Part shown: positions 41,772-50,032 of the stretch, one piece after another
Position numbering within the stretch: position 1 is the first letter of the stretch
Layout: each line of letters begins with the position of its first letter
DNA from: Nitrososphaerota archaeon
GTDB lineage: Archaea; Thermoproteota; Nitrososphaeria; Conexivisphaerales; Conexivisphaeraceae
Reading direction: 5' to 3'
Assembly (NCBI GenBank): GCA_015522695.1
Contig: WALT01000010.1
Coordinates: 62,001 to 126,000, forward strand
Length of the DNA stretch: 64,000 bases
Program-made: the position numbers and the translations under genes
The notes under the pieces: generated by a model
What the model was told of the DNA's origin: nothing
The model's database searches: none
The model's input: only the letters and a program-made list of their open reading frames with translations

Positions 41772-43225
41772 ACCCTCTCCCCCATCAAGACCTTCTGTAT
41801 ACCTTGTTTTATCCTCTTGTAGTCCGGGCTCTCCCTGAACAAATCGAGCCACTCCATCGCCTGCCTCCTCTCCTCTTCGAGCTCGTCACCTCCGAGGCCA
41901 AGGCTGGATGCCGCTGATGTCCCTGCTATCCTGCCCTCCATGATCGCCGTGGAGGCTTCCTCGATGCCGCTAGCGTCTCCCGCAACGTATACCCCAGGAG
42001 CGCTCGTCTCCAGATACTGCGTCCTATAAGGCACGTACCCCCCTAGCTCCGGCACGAACTTCATCCTCGCACCGAACTTCTCTAACATCTCCACGCTCGG
42101 CGTTAAACCGACGGCCAACCATATGCCATCCACCCGGATCTCCTTCTCGCTGCCGGGTACAGGTCTGAAGTTCTCGTCCACCTCATATATCTCTGCTGAT
42201 TCAACCTTACCATCCCCATATACAGCCTTTATCGTATGTCGCAGAAGTATCGGCATCCTCATCCTTCTGATCTTGGCTGCATGGACCAGATAAGCACCAG
42301 TTTTCGGTAATATATCTATCACCGCCTTCACCTTTATCCCTGCCTGGGCAGCCTGATAAGCTATGATGACACCGACGTTCCCGGCGCCTATTATGAGGAC
42401 CTCATCGGCCGGCCTTATCCCGAACACGTTCATCAGCGTCTGGGCTGCACCAGCTCCCATCACACCCGGTAGATCGTTTCCGGGGAAGGCTAAAGTTCTC
42501 TCCATGGCACCGGTAGCGACGATGTATCTCCTTCCCTTCATCATGAGCAACGTATATCTGTTGACGCCATCCGTTCGCACGGCGGTTAACATGCCCTCCG
42601 GAGCGTAGTAGCCGACAGCCTGCGCCATGGGATATAGATCTACGTTCTCATGATCCCTGACCTCCGATAGGAGTACGTCGGCTATATCTACCCCTCTCGT
42701 TCCAGCATGACTTTCCTTCGTGCCGAAGAACTTATGCGTCTGTTTTACGAGTTGCCCACCTGGATATGGTGATTGATCCAAGACGGCGACTTTAGCTCCA
42801 GCTTTAGCCGCAGATATAGCAGCGGATAGTCCTGCTGGACCGGCACCGACGATGATCACATCATATGACAGCGTTTTCCTCTCGACTTCAAGGCTAGAGA
42901 CAGGTGTTGGGAACTCGGATTCATGCGGGTTTTCGGTCTCAACGACCATCCCCTCTTCCACCGGCGTTATACATGTCCTGACATGGGGGATGCCGTTAAC
43001 CCTCATCAGGCATTGACTACATTTGCCTATCATACAGAAGGGACCACGTGGCCTGTGTAGGATGCTGCTCTGGGTGAATGACATTATTCCAGCGGCATAA
43101 AGGGCAGCAGCTATCGTCTCATTTTTGTACGCGACTACGCCCTTTCCATCGAACGTGAACTTCACCGGTTCGCCTCTATCCCACGTCAACACTGGATGCT
43201 CCCATATCCTCCTGTCTACACTCAA
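41768..43225 (-). CDS. pdhA: FAD/NAD(P)-binding dehydrogenase alpha subunit with 2Fe-2S domain (PdhA-like)
   Basis: A 485-aa flavoprotein. The N-terminal ~100 residues carry a 2Fe-2S-type cysteine set (FCMIGKCSQCLMRVNG with a later HVRTC). A two-dinucleotide-binding fold follows: VIIVGAGPAGLSAAISAAKAG for FAD and VLIIGAGNVGVIIAYQAAQAG for a second nucleotide, ending with GVYVAGDASGIEEASTAIMEGR. This is the layout of the alpha subunit of proline dehydrogenase, HcnA/B fusions and part of sarcosine oxidase alpha. The start is TTG. It heads the operon; a candidate operator overlaps its promoter. Confidence 0.8.
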   Translation of the reverse strand: MSVDRRIWEHPVLTWDRGEPVKFTFDGKGVVAYKNETIAAALYAAGIMSFTQSSILHRPRGPFCMIGKCSQCLMRVNGIPHVRTCITPVEEGMVVETENPHESEFPTPVSSLEVERKTLSYDVIIVGAGPAGLSAAISAAKAGAKVAVLDQSPYPGGQLVKQTHKFFGTKESHAGTRGVDIADVLLSEVRDHENVDLYPMAQAVGYYAPEGMLTAVRTDGVNRYTLLMMKGRRYIVATGAMERTLAFPGNDLPGVMGAGAAQTLMNVFGIRPADEVLIIGAGNVGVIIAYQAAQAGIKVKAVIDILPKTGAYLVHAAKIRRMRMPILLRHTIKAVYGDGKVESAEIYEVDENFRPVPGSEKEIRVDGIWLAVGLTPSVEMLEKFGARMKFVPELGGYVPYRTQYLETSAPGVYVAGDASGIEEASTAIMEGRIAGTSAASSLGLGGDELEEERRQAMEWLDLFRESPDYKRIKQGIQKVLMGERV

Positions 43226-43256
43226 GTTCTCGAGCTATCGGTGGGGGCCATAAGGG

Positions 43257-43283
43257 TAAAAATATTGTCTTCTCACAATAATT
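43257..43283 (-). promoter_or_regulatory. Promoter and candidate operator of the pdhA-F-X-B operon
   Basis: A TATA-like element (TAAAAATA, plus-strand reading, 43257-43264) lies about 35 bases from the pdhA TTG. It runs into an imperfect inverted repeat, AATATTGT (43261-43268) with ACAATAATT (43275-43283), separated by six bases. A dimeric regulator bound here would cover the TATA/BRE region. No regulator gene is adjacent. Confidence 0.35.
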
Positions 43284-43321
43284 ATAGTTCATTCAAAACT
43301 ACTTATCAGGAAATATTTATT

Positions 43322-45349
43322 CTAGATATCGTCCTCCCCGGTCGACCGTCCAGCCAGAAGCTGTGCTACGTCCACCACCTTGAGCCCCATAGCCTCGGCT
43401 TCGGATCTCAACATGGCATTGCAAAACGGACAGGCTACAACTATGGTCTTAGCGCCGGTCTCTGCAGCTTGCTGCGCCCGAAGCTTGCTGATCCTCTCGC
43501 CTATCTTGATGTCGAAGAAGAAGTGTCCCCCACCGCCTCCACAACAAAACGTCCTCTTCCCGTTATTCTTCATCTCGATGAGTTCAGCCCCTGTACTTTT
43601 GATGAGGCTGCGGGGCTCATCGAGCACGTCGTTCCACCTGGCGAGGTAACATGGGTCATGGTACGTCACGATGAGGTCCTTTGCCTCCCGCGGTTTCACC
43701 TTACCCTCTAAGAGCAGCTGATGTAGAAGTTGTGTATGATGTACGACATCGATTTTCACTCCATAAAGTGGATATTCATGTTTAAAGTTGTTATAACCAT
43801 GTGGACAGTTCACAAGAAGGGATTTGAACTTGTAGTGCGATAGGATATCGCCCACAGTTTTAACTGTCTCCTCGAACAGGAACTCGTCCCCTATCCTGCG
43901 GGCTGGTTCGCCGCAACACGTCTCCTCCGCTAATAATGCCACTTTAATACCAGCCCTCTTAAGGAGGGTTAGCAATGCTTCCGCCACAGGCCTTATGTTC
44001 GGATCGAACCCGGTGTTGCATCCTATCCAATAGAGATAGTCGTATTCCTCGCCCGGTTGTGCAAAGGGAACACCCGTCCTCTTCGATAGCTCTTGCATCC
44101 ATGATGCCTTATCGTCAGGGTTAAAGCCGAACGGATTGCCCAGCCTCATTATATTATACGATGCTTGCATCAAGCCCTCCGGAACATAGCCCTCGGCGGA
44201 CACGAGCCCTCGGCGGACGTCCAATATCGTCTCCACGTGATGTATCATCGCTGGGCATTCGTACACACATGCACCACACGTCACACAGCTCCAATAGATA
44301 TTGGGGTCGACAGTATCCTCGGAGGCCAGCGGAGCATCTCCGCCCCGCTCATACATGAGCTTCTTGAGCGATTGTATCAAGAGCATTGGACTGAGGGGCT
44401 TGCCGGAAGCCACAGCTGGACACACGTTCTGACAGCGGGCACATTCAGTGCAGGCATCGAAGTCCATCCTCTGCTTCCAGCTCAGATCGGACATCTTCAC
44501 GGCTCCGAGGACTTCGCCCTTCTCGACCTTCTCATCTATCTTCGATATCGGTTTAAACGCCGAGGGATGCTCGAGTCTGGAGTAAAAGATATTGAAGAAA
44601 CCAGCGGCAACTATGTGAAAGAATTTCGTAAATGGCAGGAACCCTATGCTGAATACCGCCAGTAACATGTGGAATATCCAGACGGCCCTATAGACCGTGA
44701 TCAAGGAAGTATAGGTGAGGCCTTGGCTCTCATAGAGTAGAGCCAGACTCCAGCCAATGGGGTCGAAAAATCCTATCCATCCCATCCTATATGCCAATGT
44801 ATTGACGGAGTCGAGGAAGAATCCCGTCAGGGCTATCAGGAGAAGGGAGATGAGCATATAATGATCCCTCGGACCGAACGGTAAATTGGGGGTTAATCCC
44901 CTGATCCTCCTATAATAAGCTAGAATGAGGCCCAATATCAACACAATTCCACCTATATTCAATGCCAGCTTGTAGCCCAAGTAGACACCACCGACCAGGA
45001 ACCTCGAGCTTATCGTCTTGAGTGTGATGTCGGACTCTACAGCCCTGAGCACGGTCCCGATCAACAATATCGTGGTTCCCCAGAATATCAGGGTGTGGAT
45101 TAAGCCCGGGAGTGGATGTGCCCTGACTTTAACCTGCCAGATGCTATATTTGAACAGATAGTAAATCCTTCTGCCTAGATCATCGAACCATGGGATGGGC
45201 TGACCCATCTTCCATATTTTTATTGCCCTATAGAGGCCGTAACATAATATGATTGCAGCGATTATCGTCGATATATATACCAGGGGTTCTAAGTCCTTGA
45301 CGAAGATGAAGTGCGATATGGCGGCTGTTACGCCGTTGACCGAACTCAT
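43322..45349 (-). CDS. Membrane Fe-S oxidoreductase, ETF:(mena)quinone reductase type
   Basis: A 675-aa fusion. About residues 15-280 hold five to six transmembrane helices of the NarI/cytochrome b type with histidines (GLIHTLIFWGT, WIFHMLLAVFS, FHIVAAG) that could bind haem. Then follow two 4Fe-4S motifs (CTECARCQNVCPA and CVTCGACVYECPA) and two HdrD-like CCG domains (CNTGFDPNI with EETCCGEPARR; HDPCYLAR with CCGGGGGHFF and CPFCNAML). This arrangement, directly after etfB-etfA, is that of membrane reductases passing electrons from ETF to menaquinone. It therefore probably connects acyl-CoA dehydrogenase to respiration. The ATG start is four bases after etfA. Confidence 0.85.
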   Translation of the reverse strand: MSSVNGVTAAISHFIFVKDLEPLVYISTIIAAIILCYGLYRAIKIWKMGQPIPWFDDLGRRIYYLFKYSIWQVKVRAHPLPGLIHTLIFWGTTILLIGTVLRAVESDITLKTISSRFLVGGVYLGYKLALNIGGIVLILGLILAYYRRIRGLTPNLPFGPRDHYMLISLLLIALTGFFLDSVNTLAYRMGWIGFFDPIGWSLALLYESQGLTYTSLITVYRAVWIFHMLLAVFSIGFLPFTKFFHIVAAGFFNIFYSRLEHPSAFKPISKIDEKVEKGEVLGAVKMSDLSWKQRMDFDACTECARCQNVCPAVASGKPLSPMLLIQSLKKLMYERGGDAPLASEDTVDPNIYWSCVTCGACVYECPAMIHHVETILDVRRGLVSAEGYVPEGLMQASYNIMRLGNPFGFNPDDKASWMQELSKRTGVPFAQPGEEYDYLYWIGCNTGFDPNIRPVAEALLTLLKRAGIKVALLAEETCCGEPARRIGDEFLFEETVKTVGDILSHYKFKSLLVNCPHGYNNFKHEYPLYGVKIDVVHHTQLLHQLLLEGKVKPREAKDLIVTYHDPCYLARWNDVLDEPRSLIKSTGAELIEMKNNGKRTFCCGGGGGHFFFDIKIGERISKLRAQQAAETGAKTIVVACPFCNAMLRSEAEAMGLKVVDVAQLLAGRSTGEDDI

Positions 45350-45353
45350 ACCA

Positions 45354-46283
45354 TCATTGCTTCTCCTCCAATTTCTTCAGCAAAGCTGGAAGGAACTGGT
45401 ATAGATCACCTACTATCCCGTAATCCGCATATTGAAATATCGGCGCATTCTTGTCCTTATTGACCGCGGCTATTATCTTCGAATCCAGTACTCCCGACAT
45501 ATGTTGAGGAGCACCTGATATCCCTATCGCGAAATATAGCTTCGGCCTGATCTTCTTGGAGGAGATCCCTATCCATCTATCCTCGGGTAACCATCCGTAG
45601 TCTGCAGCTATCGGTCTACTGCAGCCGACCTCGCCCCCCAACAGTTCAGCCAGCTGAAACGCCGTCTTCAGATCCTCCTCCTTCTTGAAGCCCCGACCGA
45701 CTCCGATAACTATCTCGGCGCCCTCTATATCGACCTCTCCCTTTACCTTCTTCTCCACCCCGATGAGCTTTGGCGCCTCGGCGCTTACCTCCAGATCCTC
45801 GACCTCGAGCGCCCCTGAGGCTTCTGGAGGCTCGAACTTCTTCATGGGGACTGTGGCCGTGAAGGGAGGTTTAACGTGGTACTCCCCGATGGCCCTCCCG
45901 GCCATAACGCCCCTTTTGAGCAGAAGTTCGTCGTCCATGACATGGGCCTCTATAACTTCCGTCAACATCGGTATACGGGCCTTCGCGGAGAACCTGGCGA
46001 GGGCATCCGTCAAGTTCTTCAATGCAGGTGCAACGACGGCATAAATCCCATCCTTGGAGAGGATGTCCAAAGCTGCAGCTAAGCTCTCTGGTGGATGACC
46101 TGCTCCATTCAGGTTATAGGCCTCTGATGCTATACCACCTGCAGCGCTGGCGATCTCGTCGCTAGTTCCTGAGAACACCAGGAACGAGATGGTACTCCCA
46201 GATACGTCGCTCAGGATCTTGGCGAATCCCAGAGCCTCCCTGGCCTGTTGCGAATTCTCGCCTGCCACCACTATCCTGCTCAT
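45354..46283 (-). CDS. etfA: Electron transfer flavoprotein alpha subunit
   Basis: A 309-aa ETF alpha subunit. The FAD domain signature near the C-terminus is intact: KLYFAIGISGAPQHMSGVLDSKI, followed by VNKDKNAPIFQYADYGIVGD and a terminal helix. The N-terminal domain contributes to the interface with EtfB. It accepts electrons from the acyl-CoA dehydrogenase at 58 kb and passes them to the membrane reductase encoded four bases downstream. No ferredoxin extension is present, and the neighbours differ from the EtfABCX bifurcating set, so a non-bifurcating role is likelier. Confidence 0.92.
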   Translation of the reverse strand: MSRIVVAGENSQQAREALGFAKILSDVSGSTISFLVFSGTSDEIASAAGGIASEAYNLNGAGHPPESLAAALDILSKDGIYAVVAPALKNLTDALARFSAKARIPMLTEVIEAHVMDDELLLKRGVMAGRAIGEYHVKPPFTATVPMKKFEPPEASGALEVEDLEVSAEAPKLIGVEKKVKGEVDIEGAEIVIGVGRGFKKEEDLKTAFQLAELLGGEVGCSRPIAADYGWLPEDRWIGISSKKIRPKLYFAIGISGAPQHMSGVLDSKIIAAVNKDKNAPIFQYADYGIVGDLYQFLPALLKKLEEKQ

Positions 46284-46289
46284 GACCCT

Positions 46290-47093
46290 TCACCTTCCAG
46301 GGATGATCACCCCTTCCTCGGTCAGCCTTTGTATGAGGACCTCAGCGGCCTCTTCCGGTTTCGATCCATCGATGATCACGTTCTTCCTCTTCTGGGCTAG
46401 CACCTTTATCGCCAGCTGTTCTATCTTCGCCTCACGTTTAACGCCGATGTCCTGAGCTGTATAGAACTTTATCGGCTTTACGAAGGCCCTCCTTATCTGC
46501 AGGAGCGTTGGAAGCCTCGGCTGATTGGCCTCGCCGGTCACGCTCATCACCAATGGAGGATCCACGTGTACGACCTCGAGCTTATCCTCGAGATCCCTGG
46601 TGATCTTGAAACCACCATCTTCTATATCTATCCTCTTCGTGAAGGTGACGACGGGCAGACCTAGGAGAGCTCCAAGCCTCGGCGCGAGCTGGCTCGATAC
46701 CATATCCGACGAGCCCTCCCCCGTCACGTAAATGTCGAAACCGCCGAGCTTCCCAGCTAGCGCGGCCATGACCTCGGCCGTGACCAGAGGTGTACCATCG
46801 ACGTATCCATCGTCCAACACCACATGTGCCTCATCCACGCCCATAGCCAGGACCTCCCTCATCACGTTCTCGTATTCTTTCTTCTTCGCGCTGACTGGAC
46901 CCCAGCTGGCCAGGGAAAATGCAGCCACACTGCCTCCAAGTTTACCCTTGATCTCGACGGCCGCTTGAACGGCGTTCCTGTCGTACTCCGCAATGACGAG
47001 GGGTGTCTGTTGAGCGAGGACATTGCCCTGGGGATCGGCCTTCATCAGGTTGACGTCTATAGCCGCCTTGACGAGCACAGCCACCCTTGCCAT
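46290..47093 (-). CDS. etfB: Electron transfer flavoprotein beta subunit
   Basis: A 267-aa ETF beta subunit. VLVKAAIDVNLMKADPQGN, the nucleotide-binding region YDRNAVQAAVEIKGKLGGSV, and DGTPLVTAEVMAALAGKLGGFD are typical, with VSVTGEANQPRLPTLLQI-type residues near the recognition loop. It pairs with etfA six bases downstream. The ATG is about 30 bases from TATA element CTATATATG (47119-47127). It opens the etfB-etfA-membrane reductase operon. Confidence 0.92.
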   Translation of the reverse strand: MARVAVLVKAAIDVNLMKADPQGNVLAQQTPLVIAEYDRNAVQAAVEIKGKLGGSVAAFSLASWGPVSAKKKEYENVMREVLAMGVDEAHVVLDDGYVDGTPLVTAEVMAALAGKLGGFDIYVTGEGSSDMVSSQLAPRLGALLGLPVVTFTKRIDIEDGGFKITRDLEDKLEVVHVDPPLVMSVTGEANQPRLPTLLQIRRAFVKPIKFYTAQDIGVKREAKIEQLAIKVLAQKRKNVIIDGSKPEEAAEVLIQRLTEEGVIIPGR

Positions 47094-47118
47094 CCCGCTG
47101 GTACTTCGCTGAAGCTCA

Positions 47119-47127
47119 CTATATATG
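47119..47127 (-). promoter_or_regulatory. TATA box of the etfB-etfA-quinone reductase operon
   Basis: On the minus strand this reads CATATATAG, centred 30 bases from the etfB ATG at 47093. A second AT-rich stretch (CTTTTAATAC on the minus strand, 47135-47144) lies further upstream. Confidence 0.5.
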
Positions 47128-47172
47128 TGTCCTTAGTATTAAAAGAAAGTAAAATGGATATGGATCGGATTA

Positions 47173-49485
47173 TTATCTGGTGCTGGAGATCGCCCTAAGC
47201 GCTCTCCAGACCCTTTCAGGGCTCATGGGGAGCTCCCTGAGCCTTACTCCAACCGCATCAGCTATGGCGTTAGCTATCGCCGGTGCCATCGGAATTATCG
47301 GGCTCTCAGCCATCCCCTTCGCACCGAAGGGTCCAGCTGGGTCTGGCTCGCCGACCGATACGGGTATTATCTCCGGGACATCGACCACCCTTGGCATCTT
47401 GTATTCCTCGAACACCCCGTTAAGTACACGACCCCCTGACACCTTGAGCTCCTCTATCAGCGCCAGACCTATCCCCATCATCACACCGCCATGAACCTGA
47501 CCCTTGAACCCATTGGGGTTTATCACCCTGCCAGCGTCATGTGCGCTCACCACCTTGAGCACTTTAACCTTCCCGGTTTCCCTGTCGACCTCGACCAACG
47601 CCGATTGACAGCCGAAACCATATGCTGCAGATATGTTACCGTATCCATGTTTATCCTGTTCCTCTGAGGGTGGCTCGTAGAAGTAGGATGTGGATACGAC
47701 TGTTCCCTTCGCCCCCTTGAAGAAGTGCATCCTCCTGATCATCTTATCATATGCCATCCTCTTCTCGTAATTCTTCTTAGAATAGATCATGCCATCCTTT
47801 AAATCCAGGTCGTCCGAGCTCTCATCTAGGAACTCGGCAGCGCCCTGGAGCAACTGCCTCCTGGCCTCCCTCGCGGCGTGAAGGGCTGCATTGCCGCAAA
47901 CGAAGGTCCCCCTACTGGCATGTGTACCGACATCCCAGAGCCTTATGTTGGTATCACCGTTGATGTACACCTTCACCCGGTCGAGTGGTATGCCCAACTC
48001 TTCGGCGACTATCAGCTGTACACTGGTATCTAGGCCATTCCCATATTCGGTGCCACCTACAATGACGGTCACGCCTCCGAAGTCATCGATCTTTACAGCG
48101 GCCCCACAACCGTCGGACCTGTATATCCTGGCACCTCCTCCCACATGGAAATAACAGGCGAAGCCTATGCCCCTATCTGGACCAGCTGAGCGCCTTCCCC
48201 TCCATCCTATCCTTTCAGCAGCCTCCCTGAGGGCCTCCTCCATGGCGCATGTGGTTATCTTGGCTCCTTGACTTGTCACCGTTCCCGGCTTGTTGGCGTT
48301 TTTCAGCCTGAATTCCACCGGATCCATGCCGAGCTCCTCGGCCAGCTCCTCAAGGTTGCTCTCCAGGGCGAATGTTATCTGTGAATTGCCAGCACTCCTT
48401 TGTGCACCACAATAGGGGTTGTTGGTGTACACGACCTTCGTCTTGAAGTTCACGAATGGAACTTGATACAGGCCTGTTGCAGTATATTGCATCACCCTGG
48501 CGTCGAACACGCCCCACGAGACGTAGGGACCACTATCGATGACCAAATCGACCGACCTCGCCACGAGTTTCCCATCCTTCGTGGCGCCGTGCTTCACCAT
48601 GGCTATTATGGGCTGCTTAGGTGGAGCGTTCTGGAGCTCCTCTGCTCTCGTGAATTGAAGTTTTACCGGCCTCCTGGTTTTCATGGCCAAAGCAGCGACT
48701 ATCACATCGAATGGTAGAACATCCAGGCTCCTACCGAATGCCCCGCCGATATATGGCTGTACTACCCTGACCCTGTAACCGGGTAGCCCTAGAGCTTCTG
48801 CGAGCCAACGCTGATAGAGGAATGGGGCTTGTGTGTTCGTCATCACGTTCATCACGCCGTGTGCATCCATCCAAGCCAGGGCGCCCATAGTATCCCCTGG
48901 ATTTGCGGCGACATATTGTGTCCTATATGTCCCTTCGACGACGACATCGGCTGCCTTCAGCGCAGCTTCAACGTCACCCGCCTCAAATCCGAAGTCGAGG
49001 TTTACGGAATTCGTGCCGAACTCGTCGTGTATCAGGGGGGCGCCCGGCTTGAGCGCCTTCAGAGGATCGAAGACCGCAGGTAGGGGATCGTATTCGACCT
49101 CTATATCATCTAAAGCCTCCATCGCTATTTCAGGATCCACGGCCGCTACAGCAGCCACCTCATCCCTGACACTCCTCACCTTGTTCGATTTCAATGGAGG
49201 ATTGTCCTTCATGAACCCTATGGGATTCAGCTTCACATCCCTAGCCGTTATCACGGCAACTACCCCGGGAATCCTCTCGGCCTTCGATGTATCTATCGAC
49301 AATATCCTGGCATGGGGATATGGACTGCGCAGTATCTTAGCATGAAGCATGCCAGGCATATCGACGTCGGCGAGATATCTCGCCTCGCCGACTACCTTCT
49401 CAGGGGAATCATACTTCGGCACTTCCTTGGATATGTGTTTAAGTTCTTCCTTCACCTCGACCACGCCTGTAACCTGACCGCTCAT
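47173..49485 (-). CDS. Molybdenum hydroxylase large subunit (xanthine dehydrogenase/CoxL family)
   Basis: A 770-aa molybdopterin subunit. YDSPEKVVGEARYLADVDMPGMLH opens the aldehyde-oxidase hammerhead domain; YIGGAFGRSLD binds the cofactor; GAKGMAES near the C-terminus holds the catalytic Glu. The active-site loop that reads AYRCSFR or AYRGAGR in CoxL-type proteins reads YCGAQRSAGN here, so it is not a form I CO dehydrogenase. Likely reactions are hydroxylation of an N-heterocycle, an aldehyde or an aromatic acyl-CoA, by family. The context of acyl-CoA ligases and ETF suggests a catabolic dehydrogenase. It is last in the coxM-S-L-like operon. Confidence 0.85.
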   Translation of the reverse strand: MSGQVTGVVEVKEELKHISKEVPKYDSPEKVVGEARYLADVDMPGMLHAKILRSPYPHARILSIDTSKAERIPGVVAVITARDVKLNPIGFMKDNPPLKSNKVRSVRDEVAAVAAVDPEIAMEALDDIEVEYDPLPAVFDPLKALKPGAPLIHDEFGTNSVNLDFGFEAGDVEAALKAADVVVEGTYRTQYVAANPGDTMGALAWMDAHGVMNVMTNTQAPFLYQRWLAEALGLPGYRVRVVQPYIGGAFGRSLDVLPFDVIVAALAMKTRRPVKLQFTRAEELQNAPPKQPIIAMVKHGATKDGKLVARSVDLVIDSGPYVSWGVFDARVMQYTATGLYQVPFVNFKTKVVYTNNPYCGAQRSAGNSQITFALESNLEELAEELGMDPVEFRLKNANKPGTVTSQGAKITTCAMEEALREAAERIGWRGRRSAGPDRGIGFACYFHVGGGARIYRSDGCGAAVKIDDFGGVTVIVGGTEYGNGLDTSVQLIVAEELGIPLDRVKVYINGDTNIRLWDVGTHASRGTFVCGNAALHAAREARRQLLQGAAEFLDESSDDLDLKDGMIYSKKNYEKRMAYDKMIRRMHFFKGAKGTVVSTSYFYEPPSEEQDKHGYGNISAAYGFGCQSALVEVDRETGKVKVLKVVSAHDAGRVINPNGFKGQVHGGVMMGIGLALIEELKVSGGRVLNGVFEEYKMPRVVDVPEIIPVSVGEPDPAGPFGAKGMAESPIIPMAPAIANAIADAVGVRLRELPMSPERVWRALRAISSTR

Positions 49486-49537
49486 TTCTCCAACCTCCTG
49501 ATGAGATCATCGACGTTAATTCCATTTCTGTGCATGA

Positions 49538-50032
49538 TCAGCCCCCTCCAGCAGGTCTCCGCATCCTCTTCGATGCCAATTTTATCGCCTCTATTATCTT
49601 CACATAACCAGTACATCTACACAGATTCCCCCTGAGCGCGTCCTTGATCTCATCGTCGCTAGGATCCGGGTTCTCGTCCAAGAGGGCCTTGGCCGACATG
49701 AGCATACCACTCGTACAGAACCCACATTGGATCGCACCGGCTTCCACGAACGCCTCCTGTAGCGGATGTAGACCCTCCGGTGAGGCGAGCCCTTCGATCG
49801 TGATCACGTTCCTACCATCCACCTTATAGGCCGGCAAGATGCTGGAATACACGGCCCTGCCATCTATGATCACCGTACATGCACCACAGCCCCCACAGGC
49901 TCCTCTACAGAACGCTAGCTTCGTACCCTTCAGTCCGAGCTTTTTCCTGATGACATCGAGGAGGCTTTCCCAAGGTTCCACGTCGACCGTGACCCGGCTG
50001 CCGTTGAGAATAAAGGATATCCTTGTGCTCAT
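49538..50032 (-). CDS. Molybdenum hydroxylase 2Fe-2S subunit with unusual first cluster site
   Basis: A 164-aa small subunit. The helical second cluster is normal (CGFC at 103-106 and LCRCTGY with C138/C140). The plant-ferredoxin-like first site is odd: cysteines at 42, 46, 49 and 52 (FCRGACGGCGACTV), while the usual fourth Cys after DGRAVYS is Ser63/Ser64. The family normally has C-x4-C-G-x-C and a fourth Cys about 12 residues later. The start is ATG overlapping the FAD-subunit stop (ATGA). The fold assignment is firm; cluster ligation is not. Confidence 0.9.
   Translation of the reverse strand: MSTRISFILNGSRVTVDVEPWESLLDVIRKKLGLKGTKLAFCRGACGGCGACTVIIDGRAVYSSILPAYKVDGRNVITIEGLASPEGLHPLQEAFVEAGAIQCGFCTSGMLMSAKALLDENPDPSDDEIKDALRGNLCRCTGYVKIIEAIKLASKRMRRPAGGG

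Noticed and set aside
44165-44665. Plus-strand open frame of 166 codons
   Set aside because: It lies wholly inside the membrane Fe-S oxidoreductase gene on the other strand, which has complete cluster motifs. The antisense translation has no family features.
48833-49345. Plus-strand open frame of 170 codons
   Set aside because: It is antisense to the molybdenum hydroxylase large subunit, low in complexity (Ser/Pro/Ala/Thr-rich), and explained by the codon pattern of the real gene.
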